A stretch of 54,267 nt of DNA, taken from NCBI GenBank assembly GCA_944322355.1, contig CALUOT010000011.1:1-54267 (forward strand). Reading direction: 5' to 3'. Shown piece by piece: positions 36,752-45,095 of this stretch. Position 1 is the first letter of the stretch, and every line of letters begins with the position of its first letter. The notes below the pieces were generated by a model. It did not search any database. It had not been told where the DNA came from and was given only the letters and a program-made list of their open reading frames with translations. The translations under genes and the position numbers were made by a program. Source of the DNA: an uncultured Bacteroides sp. (GTDB lineage: Bacteria > Bacteroidota > Bacteroidia > Bacteroidales > Bacteroidaceae).

Positions 36752-37316
36752 GCTTTCACGCCTTCACAACGCCTCCAATCCATTAGCATACAGCAAAATA
36801 CAGTGAAACATGCATCTTTCAACGACTTTCACTGCCTTCACAATCTGCCGCAGGTGTCGCTCACGCTCCACCCACGGTTACCCATTGTGAGACGGTTCCA
36901 CCGTCTTGGGGTGGTGACTTCCTTCCTGTTTGAACCTTGGAGAGGTTCGCCCATGAGTAGCCGTTGGTAGAGCGCGAGCGATACCTGCGGTGCATTTCGA
37001 GACGGCTTCGCCACCCTTATTTTGATCGTAAATTGCTAGACATAACCTCCCCGGTTTACGGGTGCTAAACCAGGGGTTTAGGGTACCTAAACAGGCACTT
37101 GGCGCGTCTCAACAGCCTGTTGGCATAGCTCAACAGGCTGTTGACGGATACTAAACAGGTAAGGTAATTTTACCGTTCCATCCAGTCTGTTGCTCCCCCC
37201 GTCTACAAGGCATTCCCATTGCAAATAACGAAGTGTGAAAGCTCGGTGAAAGATGAATGTTTCACCGCATTTCGCTGAATATCAAAATGTTGGAAGCTGT
37301 GTGAAAGCGTGAAAGC
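36752..37316. repeat. Composite element with about 90-bp inverted ends and a nested 34-bp inverted repeat
   Basis: 36752-36845, read on the minus strand, aligns with 37233-37316 on the plus strand: shared blocks include TGAAAGATG-ATGTTTCAC and GTGAAGGCGTGAAAGC / GTGAAAGCGTGAAAGC. Inside, 36848-36881 and 36957-36990 are 34-base inverted arms agreeing at 29 positions. Their loop has two smaller hairpins: GACGG-TTCCA-CCGTC (36891-36905) and GAACC...GGTTC (36932-36948). Confidence 0.8.
37053..37143. repeat. Cluster of short palindromes with alternative pairing
   Basis: CTAAACC-AGG-GGTTTAG (37065-37081) competes with GGTTTA (37053-37058) pairing to TAAACC (37066-37071). CAACAG-C-CTGTTG (37110-37122) and CAACAG-G-CTGTTG (37131-37143) follow, 21 bases apart. 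Confidence 0.8.
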
Positions 37317-37321
37317 AAATT

Positions 37322-37362
37322 TAATGAAGAACTAATTTAATGAAGAACTAAAAATGAAGAAT
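37322..37362 (+). repeat. AT-rich ATGAAGAAC-type repeat
   Basis: TTAATGAAGAACTAA occurs twice in a row and is followed by AAATGAAGAATTT. It is related to tracts at 28408 and 34171. Confidence 0.7.
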
Positions 37363-37409
37363 TTACCTTGGGAACCCCATTCAATGATGACAGGTAATAA
37401 ACTCATGAA

Positions 37410-37503
37410 GAATATACGTTTTCTCTCTTAATGATACAAGGAGTTTCTTTAAATGAAATGCATCGGCACATTAAATGTTATACTGGATAACATCGTATGT
37501 TTT
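37410..37503 (+). repeat. Dispersed intergenic repeat, copy 1
   Basis: GAATATACGTTTT, AATGATACA-GGAGTTTCTTTAAATG, CATTAAATGTTA and CATCGTATGTTTT occur in the same order as in 50219-50339, with copy 2 having an extra ATTAAATGTAATGCAA-type segment. Both copies precede plus-strand genes. Confidence 0.8.
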
Positions 37504-37636
37504 CACCCAAAAGATACTTTGTTTTCACGAAAAAAAAATCGGCCTTCGTTGCCACAAAATCGCCGTTCGTTCCGTCTACTACATAGAATGCGCATGAAAA
37601 GAGATGCAAAACGGAAACTTTAAAAACAATATAGAT

Positions 37637-38125
37637 ATGAAGAAAAGACTGGTATGCTTATGGATTGTGCTGATTGCCCTCATGCAAAGCGTCTGCGCAG
37701 GCAACGTACAGCAAGTATTCGACGAATTCAAGAAAGTGAATCATGCGGACTATGTGTCCATCTCGCCCTTTTTGATGAAATTGGGCATGATGTTTGCCGG
37801 TACCGGAGACGAAACCGACCAGATAGCCCGAAAGGTGAAATCCCTGAAGGTGCTCGACCTGGAAGATTGTTCCGCCGAAGTGAAGCAACGCTTCTCGCAA
37901 CGCATCGCCCGGCTGAACGAGGATGGATATGAAACGCTGATGCGCATCAACGACTCGGGCGAGAAAGTCAACATCCTGATTAAGACGAAGAAAGAAACCA
38001 TACGCGAAATGCTCATCGTGTGCAACGGCCCTGAAGACTATTGCCTGATTCTGCTGAAAGGCAAGTTCAAGGCAAGCGACATCGATGCCTTGGTGGAACA
38101 ACAAACGGGAAAACAGCACACATGA
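37637..38125 (+). CDS. Secreted DUF4252 protein, first gene of sigma operon
   Basis: 162 residues from the ATG at 37637, which begins a signal peptide (MKKRLVCLWIVLIALMQSVC); an in-frame ATG at 37604 adds only polar residues. The mature part shows the DUF4252 pattern: VSISPFLMKLG near 45, KSLKVLDLEDCS, and YETLMRINDSGEKVNILIKT. The family is secreted and of unknown function. The stop overlaps the sigma factor ATG (ATGA at 38122), implying translational coupling. A second DUF4252 gene closes the operon. Confidence 0.85.
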   Translation: MKKRLVCLWIVLIALMQSVCAGNVQQVFDEFKKVNHADYVSISPFLMKLGMMFAGTGDETDQIARKVKSLKVLDLEDCSAEVKQRFSQRIARLNEDGYETLMRINDSGEKVNILIKTKKETIREMLIVCNGPEDYCLILLKGKFKASDIDALVEQQTGKQHT

Positions 38126-38634
38126 TGGATGCCGAAACTTTCAAACAGCTCTTCCTGCCCCTGCATCCCCGTCTGTACCGGGCTGCACACGCCCTGCTGG
38201 GCAATGCCGAAGATGCCGAGGACATGGTGCAGGAAGCCTACCTGAAGCTGTGGCACAAACGTGACGAACTGGACATCCGTACGAATATCGCTGCCTACTG
38301 CATAGCCCTGATACGCAACCTATGCTTCGACCTGATGCAGACCAAACGCTACACCGCCGAAGAACCGTTGCCCGAAAGGATGCCCGAAATGCCCGATGCC
38401 GACGCAGGACAACGCCTGGAAGAACGCGATGAATGGGCACACGTCAAGCAGCTCATCGCCCGCCTGCCCCGACAGCAACGCCAAGTGCTGTGGCTGCGCG
38501 ACGTGGAAGAGTGTTCCATGGAGGACATTGAACAAGCCACGGGGCTGAGTGCGGTCAACATCCGAAGCATTTTGTCGAGAACCCGCAAAAAGATACGGGA
38601 ACAATTCAACCGATTAACAGGAGATTTACAATGA
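38122..38634 (+). CDS. ECF RNA polymerase sigma factor
   Basis: 170 residues from the ATG at 38122 (a second ATG follows at 38125). Region 2 holds AEDMVQEAYLKLWHKRDEL and region 4 holds ARLPRQQRQVLWLRDVEECS and IEQATGLSAVNIRSILSRTR, with the HTH near 135-160. It overlaps the previous stop and its own stop overlaps the next start (ATGA at 38631), so three genes are coupled. The next gene is a small membrane protein of anti-sigma type. Targets may include this operon itself. Confidence 0.93.
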   Translation: MMDAETFKQLFLPLHPRLYRAAHALLGNAEDAEDMVQEAYLKLWHKRDELDIRTNIAAYCIALIRNLCFDLMQTKRYTAEEPLPERMPEMPDADAGQRLEERDEWAHVKQLIARLPRQQRQVLWLRDVEECSMEDIEQATGLSAVNIRSILSRTRKKIREQFNRLTGDLQ

Positions 38635-39158
38635 AAACAGAAGACATCAAACGATTATTGGAACATTATTACAACGGAGAAGCCACTCTCGAGGAAGAAA
38701 AACGACTGAAAGAATACTTCGGCCAAACGGACATCCCCGCTTCCTTGCAAGCCGATAAAAAGATGTTCCAATTTTTCACCCGACCACAAACCGAACCCCT
38801 GCCCAAAGGACTGGAGCAACGTCTGTCGGCCAGCATCGACCGGTGGCAGACCCAAGAGCAACCTCTTGCCGGCAAGCACAAACGACGTACCCTCGTCCCG
38901 CTACTGCAACGCACCCTCGGCATAGCCGCTTCCGTGTTGCTGATAGCTGGTGCAAGCCTGTACATCGTTCGGCAAGATCCACAGCCCCAGGACACGTTCG
39001 ACGACCCCGCTCTGGCATATGCCGAAGCCCAACGTGCCTTCCAACTCTTTGCATCGGCCTTGGACAAAGGCAAAGCCCACTTGGAAAAAGCCGAAAGCAC
39101 TACGCGGGAAATACAAAATAAACTGGAGAAGTGTCGCATTCGGACCGACAACCCTTAA
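38631..39158 (+). CDS. Putative anti-sigma factor, single-pass membrane protein
   Basis: 175 residues: a cytosolic N-terminus with an acidic helix (LEHYYNGEATLEEEKRLKEY) and Pro/Gln-rich linker, one membrane helix near 90-110 (TLGIAASVLLIAGASLYIVR), and an exported helical tail with ALAYAEAQRAFQLFASALDK. Size, topology and 4-base overlap with the ECF gene suggest an anti-sigma factor. The classic zinc HxxxCxxC motif is absent, so the assignment rests on context. Confidence 0.75.
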   Translation: MKTEDIKRLLEHYYNGEATLEEEKRLKEYFGQTDIPASLQADKKMFQFFTRPQTEPLPKGLEQRLSASIDRWQTQEQPLAGKHKRRTLVPLLQRTLGIAASVLLIAGASLYIVRQDPQPQDTFDDPALAYAEAQRAFQLFASALDKGKAHLEKAESTTREIQNKLEKCRIRTDNP

Positions 39159-39193
39159 ACTGATTATCAACAAACTTTTAAAAAAACTCAAAT

Positions 39194-39643
39194 ATGAAAA
39201 GAATATTCATAACCCTGATTGCTGCCCTGCTGGTAGCTGTAGCCTTGCCTGCCCAAGAAGAGGCATGGGAAAAACTGGCCGATCGCGAAGGCGTTACGTC
39301 TGTCTACATCTCGAAGAAAATGTTCAGTATGATGAAGAACATCGACACGGGCGATGTGAACCTCAACCACGTGGCCGATAAGATAGACGACATGCAGATA
39401 ATGACCTGCGAAAACAAGGAGGCTGCAGCCGAACTGCGCAAAGCTACCGAAGCCATTAATCCGAAAAACGGCTACGAAGAACTGATGCGCATCAAAGATG
39501 AAGGCGAACGCGTACACATCTACGTGAAAGAAAACAAAAAAAGCAACCGCTATGTGTTGCTTGTAGATGATCCGGAGGATTTTACCCTCATCCTGCTGAA
39601 CGGTCAACTGACACTGGAAGAATTGCAAGGGATTATTCAATAG
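39194..39643 (+). CDS. Secreted DUF4252 protein, last gene of sigma operon
   Basis: 149 residues with signal peptide MKRIFITLIAALLVAVALPA, then VTSVYISKKMFSMM and YEELMRIKDEGERVHIYVKE, clearly paralogous to the DUF4252 protein at 37637 (shared YE-LMRI-D-GE-V-I block). Its stop codon is inside a strong inverted repeat (39625-39651). The pair may be the output or the sensed envelope component of the sigma system. Confidence 0.85.
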   Translation: MKRIFITLIAALLVAVALPAQEEAWEKLADREGVTSVYISKKMFSMMKNIDTGDVNLNHVADKIDDMQIMTCENKEAAAELRKATEAINPKNGYEELMRIKDEGERVHIYVKENKKSNRYVLLVDDPEDFTLILLNGQLTLEELQGIIQ

Positions 39644-39651
39644 TCCCTTGC
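39625..39651. terminator. Perfect 8-bp stem across the stop codon, between convergent genes
   Basis: GCAAGGGA (39625-39632) and TCCCTTGC (39644-39651) pair around an 11-base loop that includes the TAG of the DUF4252 gene. No strong T run follows on either strand. It separates the sigma operon from the convergent DUF3737 gene. Confidence 0.55.
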
Positions 39652-39660
39652 TTGAAAAGA

Positions 39661-40506
39661 TTATTTCCGAGTCTCGATGATACAATCGGCCGGTGCCTTG
39701 ATGTTCTCGTCCAGCGTAACAGAGCCTATGGCATCGGCCACAATGTGTCCGGACGTCGGATTCTTGATATTGGTGATGGAGCCGCGTATGTCGGCCTTCA
39801 GGGTGGAATACTCGAAGGTGCGGTCGCAAGCGGCATCAAAGGTACAATTCTCCAACACCAAATCGTGTGCATAGCAAAGTGGCTGTTCCCCCGTGATGTG
39901 GCAGTTCACCAGACGCAAGTTCTTGGAATGCCAGCCCAAATACTCTCCGTTCAGCTCCGAGTCATAAATCGTCACATTCTCCACCTCCCAGAAAGCATCT
40001 TTGGTGGTAATGTGGGCATGGTGTATCTCTACGTTCTTCACATACTGAAAGACATACTTGCTATCGCTCTCCAGTCCGTCTACATAAATGTCGTTGCAGA
40101 ACATGAAGGGGTAAGTGCCTCCATGCAGCTTGAGGTTCTTGATGCGGATACGGTCGCACTTCCAGAACACTTCGTCCGCATCGTTCATCTCGACGTTCTC
40201 GATGTCGATGTCATTCATCTCGCGGAACATTTTAGGGGCATCGATGACCGTATCTTTCATCGTCAGGTGGTCCGAATACCACAACGCCGAACGACCGCCC
40301 ACGGCAAAATAGCAATTCTGAATGGTAAAGCCATGCACATGCCAGAAGGGATAATTTCCCTCGAAGCGGCAATTAGTGGCCACGATGTTGCTACACTCTT
40401 TGATGGCAGATTCGCCTGCCAGGATAGTCACATGGTCTAAATGGAGGTCGTGCGAAGCGAACAAGGGACGTTCGCCACCCAATTCTTTGTCTTTAATCAG
40501 TTGCAT
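39661..40506 (-). CDS. DUF3737-type right-handed beta-helix protein
   Basis: 281 residues, no signal peptide. It is built of short beta-coil repeats such as ECSNIVATNCRFEGNYPFWH, CDRIRIKNLKLHGGTYPFMF and NVEIHHAHITTKDAFWEVEN, matching DUF3737. The fold resembles pectin-lyase-type solenoids but catalytic residues are not recognisable. It is cytosolic and of unknown role. A TACTTTTG -7 box lies about 45 bases upstream of the ATG. Confidence 0.85.
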   Translation of the reverse strand: MQLIKDKELGGERPLFASHDLHLDHVTILAGESAIKECSNIVATNCRFEGNYPFWHVHGFTIQNCYFAVGGRSALWYSDHLTMKDTVIDAPKMFREMNDIDIENVEMNDADEVFWKCDRIRIKNLKLHGGTYPFMFCNDIYVDGLESDSKYVFQYVKNVEIHHAHITTKDAFWEVENVTIYDSELNGEYLGWHSKNLRLVNCHITGEQPLCYAHDLVLENCTFDAACDRTFEYSTLKADIRGSITNIKNPTSGHIVADAIGSVTLDENIKAPADCIIETRK

Positions 40507-40548
40507 ATTGCTTTTTATTAATTAGTATTCCAACTTATTTTTCCGCTG

Positions 40549-40556
40549 CAAAAGTA
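40549..40556 (-). promoter_or_regulatory. -7 box for the DUF3737 gene
   Basis: TACTTTTG on the minus strand, a full TAnnTTTG match, 42 bases before the ATG. Confidence 0.6.
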
Positions 40557-40652
40557 CACATTCTTGCGGATACCTCGTGTACCTACATTGCAGACATATA
40601 TACCCTGATTACAGATTTATCAATATTATAGTCAAAGCCCTGAAAAGAATGC

Positions 40653-42917
40653 TCAATTGAACAATTCAAAGGTAAACTTACAACCAATTTCCCTATACTC
40701 CCAGTTGGCGAATCCAGCAAATACACCAAAGTCGAAGATGTGTGTACCAATGCCATACCCCAACTCGATGTAAGGCTCCAAATGAGGCACCACCAAAGCA
40801 TTCAGGTAAAGACGTTCGTTCAGCACGTATTGCGTGTACTTGTTCAGGTGACGAAGAAGAAGGAAGGGAGACTCATAAGTGACGTGAGCCCGGAAATACT
40901 CGCGGGAAGAGTTATACCAACGGCCATCGAGCAGCTGGAAGACACCACCAATTTCATCATTCCACCCCACCGGAAGGTTCGAACGCGTAAAGTTGGCAAA
41001 GTCTACAAAAAATAACTCTTCCTGATTGGTAAATTTTCCCCAACCTACTCGGTAGTAGATGTCGCGCATCAGTCCCACAGGGATATTATGCTGCAAGTCC
41101 AACTCTAACCGTTCATACTTGCCCGAACCGGGAAGAATCCCACTGATGCCCCGCTCCCAATCCACCGAAACAGTGGGATACTTTGAATGAAGATTCACCT
41201 TGCGGTCTCCATCCATATAATAATATTGTCCGGGCGTCCAACTCAACCGGATGCGAGGAGCGAAACTGCTATACGTATGCCGGAAGCGCTTCAAGATGTC
41301 AGGGTCGATATCATCCCCCGGCGAAGTACCCGTATCCGTCGGAGGTTCATCCGAAGGAGTTTGCGGATCGTCCGGGTCGGGTTGTATGATTTCGAAATTC
41401 GAACGCTCCACCTCCGTACGCCGGTGGATGGAAAGACCGACATCCAGCGTCAGCCCGTTGGTGATTTCCCACGTGTGGCGAAGGCGGAAATAGAAGTCCT
41501 TGAAATAGTCCAGATGAATCTCGTCGAAGTTAAAGATACTATCGGGCATGGACTTCAATTCGTCCAGCATGTCACTACTATAAATACGGTTACCGTTACC
41601 TACCTCTAAGTGAATGGCTGCACGTTTCCGGGGCCAATAATCGAAATCGGCATTTACCGACCAATAGAATTCCTTTCGCGTGAAGTTATATCCGATGCGG
41701 GGTGCTACATACAATAAGCGGTCTCCGGGGAAAAGCCGATTGTAACGAAAATCCTGACGATAGGAGATACCATTCGAATGGCTATAACTCAATGCCAAGG
41801 GGTTGATAATGGGTGAACAGCGCACACTTCCCACCTTGGCGAGATTCACCGTATAACGGCTAATCAAGGCATCGCCCACACTTCCCCAAAACTCCAGGCG
41901 TTTCTTCTTGACCGTCTTTATGGTTTGGCTATTCTGCGCAGTATCCCGACGCAAGAAATAATCGCTATACAAACTATCTTCGTGAGGAGTGAGGGGAAGA
42001 AGTCTCAGTTGGTCGAAATACTCCATATCCCGATTGAAAGCATTGGTGTCGGTACGTAAGGTAAAAGAGTCCGAAAGGTCGTATTTGCTCTTTCCCGTAG
42101 GATAAGGGTTCTTGGACGAATCATGCTGGACGATGTCCTTATAGCGAAGTACCGCCGTATAACTTCCGTCGACAATGTTCCCTACCATCTTGAACGTGAC
42201 CTCGAAATCGGAGTGCAGCGGAAGGAATTCATCGGGATCGCCCACCTCACCCATCTTCACATGATTGCTGAAGCGCAAGATTTCCGACCGCCCTGAATAC
42301 CGAATCTCCCGAATGCTCCACACATTGTTACTGATTACCATGTAGCCCCCAATCAACTGAAAGCTTTTGCTCTTGGGGATGAAACGTATCCGATAGCGCA
42401 GGTCGTGTGAAGGACCATAAATGGAGTCGACCACATACGTGTAATATTTCCAAGCATTGGGAGCCACGGGGGAAAGCAACTTGTCGTACAAGATGGTGGG
42501 CGAATAGACATTGATGTGAAAATAAGAAGGTAACTGACCATCCAAGTCCCAAAACTCATTGGCAGTACCTACCGTGGCTTTTACCTTCTGGTCATAGATA
42601 TTGGGAGCTGTAAAACTCAACTCGTTGTACGTCTCCATCAGATACTCGTTCACCCCCTTCTGGAGGCGAAACATAGTGGGAATGAAACGCATCAGTTTGT
42701 TTTGTTTACGTACATTCACCCGCCCTTTAATGTAAAGATCGGCTTTATAGCTATCTACAATTTTCTCGTACAATGGGGCGAAGAAGATGACCTTGTCCAT
42801 AATAGAATCGGCCGAAATAACCCTTCCCCTGTACACGTAGGGCACATAGTCGGCCCGCGCGTAAGGTAAGTTCAGAAACGTCAGCACGCATATACATCCT
42901 ATGATCAACCAACGCAT
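40653..42917 (-). CDS. DUF5686-type outer-membrane beta-barrel protein
   Basis: 754 residues from the ATG at 42917 (two GTG codons precede it in frame). A signal peptide (MRWLIIGCICVLTFLNLPYA) is followed by an exported domain (VYRGRVISADSIMDKVIFFA) typical of DUF5686, then a barrel of alternating strands ending with ...EIGCKFTFELFN, whose C-terminal aromatic-Asn ending suits barrel insertion. A low-complexity insert rich in P, D and T (PDPDDPQTPSDEPPTDTGTS, near residue 535) interrupts a loop. Function is unknown; the family is sometimes linked to carboxypeptidase-like outer-membrane domains. Confidence 0.85.
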   Translation of the reverse strand: MRWLIIGCICVLTFLNLPYARADYVPYVYRGRVISADSIMDKVIFFAPLYEKIVDSYKADLYIKGRVNVRKQNKLMRFIPTMFRLQKGVNEYLMETYNELSFTAPNIYDQKVKATVGTANEFWDLDGQLPSYFHINVYSPTILYDKLLSPVAPNAWKYYTYVVDSIYGPSHDLRYRIRFIPKSKSFQLIGGYMVISNNVWSIREIRYSGRSEILRFSNHVKMGEVGDPDEFLPLHSDFEVTFKMVGNIVDGSYTAVLRYKDIVQHDSSKNPYPTGKSKYDLSDSFTLRTDTNAFNRDMEYFDQLRLLPLTPHEDSLYSDYFLRRDTAQNSQTIKTVKKKRLEFWGSVGDALISRYTVNLAKVGSVRCSPIINPLALSYSHSNGISYRQDFRYNRLFPGDRLLYVAPRIGYNFTRKEFYWSVNADFDYWPRKRAAIHLEVGNGNRIYSSDMLDELKSMPDSIFNFDEIHLDYFKDFYFRLRHTWEITNGLTLDVGLSIHRRTEVERSNFEIIQPDPDDPQTPSDEPPTDTGTSPGDDIDPDILKRFRHTYSSFAPRIRLSWTPGQYYYMDGDRKVNLHSKYPTVSVDWERGISGILPGSGKYERLELDLQHNIPVGLMRDIYYRVGWGKFTNQEELFFVDFANFTRSNLPVGWNDEIGGVFQLLDGRWYNSSREYFRAHVTYESPFLLLRHLNKYTQYVLNERLYLNALVVPHLEPYIELGYGIGTHIFDFGVFAGFANWEYREIGCKFTFELFN

Positions 42918-43041
42918 CACCACATTTCCCGATCTTCGCTATACATAGAGGCAAATATAGGAAGAAGTCCTGAAAAAATACACAGGATTTTGAAGAAATT
43001 ATACTTTTTACAAGTTAATGAATAGATATACGCACACACAT

Positions 43042-44865
43042 TCAGCGTTTGAAAGGGCTTCCTCCATACAGTGCTGCTATCAGATCCTGACGTCCCATGC
43101 AACGAAGTTCGTTCATGATGTGGCGCCGTTCTTCGGGTTTATACCAGAAAAAGAATTGACGTTGAGCCAATTTCTCACGCGAAGTACGCGCACTGAACAA
43201 AGGTTCGAGCGTATAGGGATGATAACCCGTATACCAGGCTTCGGTGCTCAGAGTCATGGGCGTAGGTGTGAAGTCCTGCACCTGCTCCAAATGGAAATCC
43301 AGCCGCTTGGTAATAACAGCCAGTTCTGCCATATCTTCCTCCCGACATCCGGGGTGGCTGGAAATGAAGTAAGGGATGAGCTGTTGGCGTAATCCTTCCT
43401 CGCGGTTGATGCGGTCGAACACGCGCTTGAATTGCTCGAACAGGACAAAGGAGGGTTTGCGCATGACAGACAATACACGTTCGCTGGTATGTTCGGGAGC
43501 CACTTTCAGCCTACCGCTCACATGGCGGGTAATGAGCTCGCGGGTATATTCGCAGGTACTTTGATTCACCTTCGGTTCCCGGCTTTCGTGCAACAACAGG
43601 TCATAGCGCACTCCGCTTCCAATGAAGGACTTCTTAATGCCGGGCAGGGCATCTACCGACCGATAGATGTCAAGCAAAGGACGATGATCCGTGTTCAGGT
43701 TGGGACAGATGCGGGGATGAATGCACGAAGGACGCTTGCATTGGCGGCATAACTCCTGACGGACCCCCTGCATGCGATACATGTTGGCACTAGGACCTCC
43801 CAAGTCGCTCAGGTATCCTTTGAAATCAGCCATCTCGCTAATAGCTTTCACCTCGCGCAAGATGCTTTCCTTCGAGCGGCTCACAATGAACTTCCCCTGA
43901 TGGGCCGAAATGGTGCAAAAGGCACATCCTCCGAAGCATCCCCGATGAATGTTGACCGAATGCTTAATCATGTCGTAGGCTGGAATACGTTTTCCTTTGT
44001 ACTTCGGATGGGGTAAGCGCGTATAAGGCAGGTCGAACGAATGGTCAAGTTCCTCGCTCGTCATAGGCGGATAGGGAGGATTCACCACCACCGTCTGCTC
44101 CCCTACCCGCTGGAGGATACGCGAGGCCTCATATTTGTTGCTTTCCTCCTCGATGTGCCGGAAGTTAGCAGCCTGCTTCTTCTTGTCTTTCAGGCAAGTT
44201 TCATAGGAATGCAACACCACGTCACTTTCCTGTGGAGTGATATTTTCACGCGTCAGGTAGGCTATCTGGGGCACATCTTTCCACTCTTGGCCTTGTCCGA
44301 ACCGACGAGCCAACTCAACGATAGGTTTTTCGCCCATACCATAAATCAACAAGTCGGCTCCGCTATCGCACAAAATGCTGGGACGCACCCGGTCTTGCCA
44401 ATAATCATAGTGCGTCAGGCGGCGCATACTGGCCTCAATACCTCCCAAAAGGACAGGCACATCGGGAAAGAAAGTCTTCAGCATTTGGGTATAGACAATG
44501 GAAGGATACTCCGGACGCATGTCGGGACGGGCGTCGGGCGTATAGGCGTCATCGCTTCGAAGGCGTTTGTTGGCCGTATATTTGTTAACCATGGAATCCA
44601 TACACCCAGCTGAGACGCCGAAAAAGAGCCGCGGACGCCCCAACTTCTTGAAGTCGCGCCCATCGTCCCTCCAGTTGGGCTGTGGCACCAGAGCTACCCG
44701 TAAACCCTCGGCTTCCAATATACGGCCTATCACAGCCGCGCCAAACGAGGGATGATCCACATAGGCATCGCCACTGAAGAGGATGACATCCAGCTCCTCC
44801 CATCCGCGAAGCTCCACTTCTTTCTTGGTCGTAGGCAACCAGTCGGTCAGTCGATATTCTTTCAT
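43042..44865 (-). CDS. YgiQ-family radical SAM protein
   Basis: 607 residues. The N-terminal part has the YgiQ signature (LFFGVSAGCMDSMVNKYTAN) and the radical SAM core carries the iron-sulfur cluster motif HRGCFGGCAFC near residue 310, with CNISA-like TISAHQGKFI following. A second Cys cluster (CRQCKRPSCIHPRICPN) near 370-390 is typical. Its reaction is not known; the family is widespread. The TATCTTTG box ends five bases before the ATG, so its transcript may be nearly leaderless. Confidence 0.93.
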   Translation of the reverse strand: MKEYRLTDWLPTTKKEVELRGWEELDVILFSGDAYVDHPSFGAAVIGRILEAEGLRVALVPQPNWRDDGRDFKKLGRPRLFFGVSAGCMDSMVNKYTANKRLRSDDAYTPDARPDMRPEYPSIVYTQMLKTFFPDVPVLLGGIEASMRRLTHYDYWQDRVRPSILCDSGADLLIYGMGEKPIVELARRFGQGQEWKDVPQIAYLTRENITPQESDVVLHSYETCLKDKKKQAANFRHIEEESNKYEASRILQRVGEQTVVVNPPYPPMTSEELDHSFDLPYTRLPHPKYKGKRIPAYDMIKHSVNIHRGCFGGCAFCTISAHQGKFIVSRSKESILREVKAISEMADFKGYLSDLGGPSANMYRMQGVRQELCRQCKRPSCIHPRICPNLNTDHRPLLDIYRSVDALPGIKKSFIGSGVRYDLLLHESREPKVNQSTCEYTRELITRHVSGRLKVAPEHTSERVLSVMRKPSFVLFEQFKRVFDRINREEGLRQQLIPYFISSHPGCREEDMAELAVITKRLDFHLEQVQDFTPTPMTLSTEAWYTGYHPYTLEPLFSARTSREKLAQRQFFFWYKPEERRHIMNELRCMGRQDLIAALYGGSPFKR

Positions 44866-44870
44866 GGGGG

Positions 44871-44878
44871 CAAAGATA
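44871..44878 (-). promoter_or_regulatory. -7 box immediately before ygiQ-like gene
   Basis: TATCTTTG on the minus strand, followed by CCCCC and the ATG. With the usual start-site distance the mRNA would begin at or next to the start codon. Confidence 0.55.
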
Positions 44879-44882
44879 CGAC

Positions 44883-45095
44883 TTATTTGGTAAACTGCAC
44901 ACTCATCCGCTCTCCCTCATAGATTTCTCGAAAGCCGATACCCTGCTCCACCAGAAACTCTTTCAGGTCGTTGAAGGCCTCCGGATTGTTCATCACAATC
45001 TCCAACCCTTCTCCCGGTCGAGTTTCCATGAAAGCCCGGATGGCCGGTATCAAAGGACTGTAGGGCAAGGTCACGCACGTGTCCACTGTCCTCAT
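44883..45095 (-). CDS. TusA-like small protein lacking the Cys-Pro active site
   Basis: 70 residues from the ATG at 45095, which overlaps the upstream stop (ATGA). An upstream frame extending to 45140 would lie within the previous gene. The pattern (MRTVDTCVTLPYSPLIPAIR, then EGLEIVMNNPEAFNDLKEFL and FREIYEGERMSVQF) follows the TusA beta-alpha-beta fold. In TusA the motif is RGxxCPxP; here it is CVTLPYSPL, so the sulfur-carrying Cys is missing or displaced to residue 7. Sulfur transfer is therefore doubtful. Confidence 0.6.
   Translation of the reverse strand: MRTVDTCVTLPYSPLIPAIRAFMETRPGEGLEIVMNNPEAFNDLKEFLVEQGIGFREIYEGERMSVQFTK

Larger units (their letters stand above)
36500..37636. other. 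Gene-poor, palindrome-rich intergenic region
   Basis: About 1.1 kb without a credible gene. It contains a terminator-like AAGGGT...ACCCTT-T6 hairpin near 36697-36736, the composite inverted-repeat element 36752-37316, short palindromes at 37053-37143, an AT-rich repeat at 37322-37362 and a dispersed repeat copy at 37410-37503. Small open frames here show no family features. Confidence 0.7.

Noticed and set aside
36574-36822. 82-codon minus-strand frame in the gene-poor region
   Set aside because: No signal, no family features, and it runs into the inverted-repeat element.
36848-36990. Group II intron or known riboswitch remnant
   Set aside because: No domain V-like hairpin, no reverse transcriptase remnant and no adjacent regulated gene; structure alone is not enough to name it.
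39652-40440. 262-codon plus-strand frame
   Set aside because: Antisense to the DUF3737 gene; repeats in it simply mirror the beta-helix codons.
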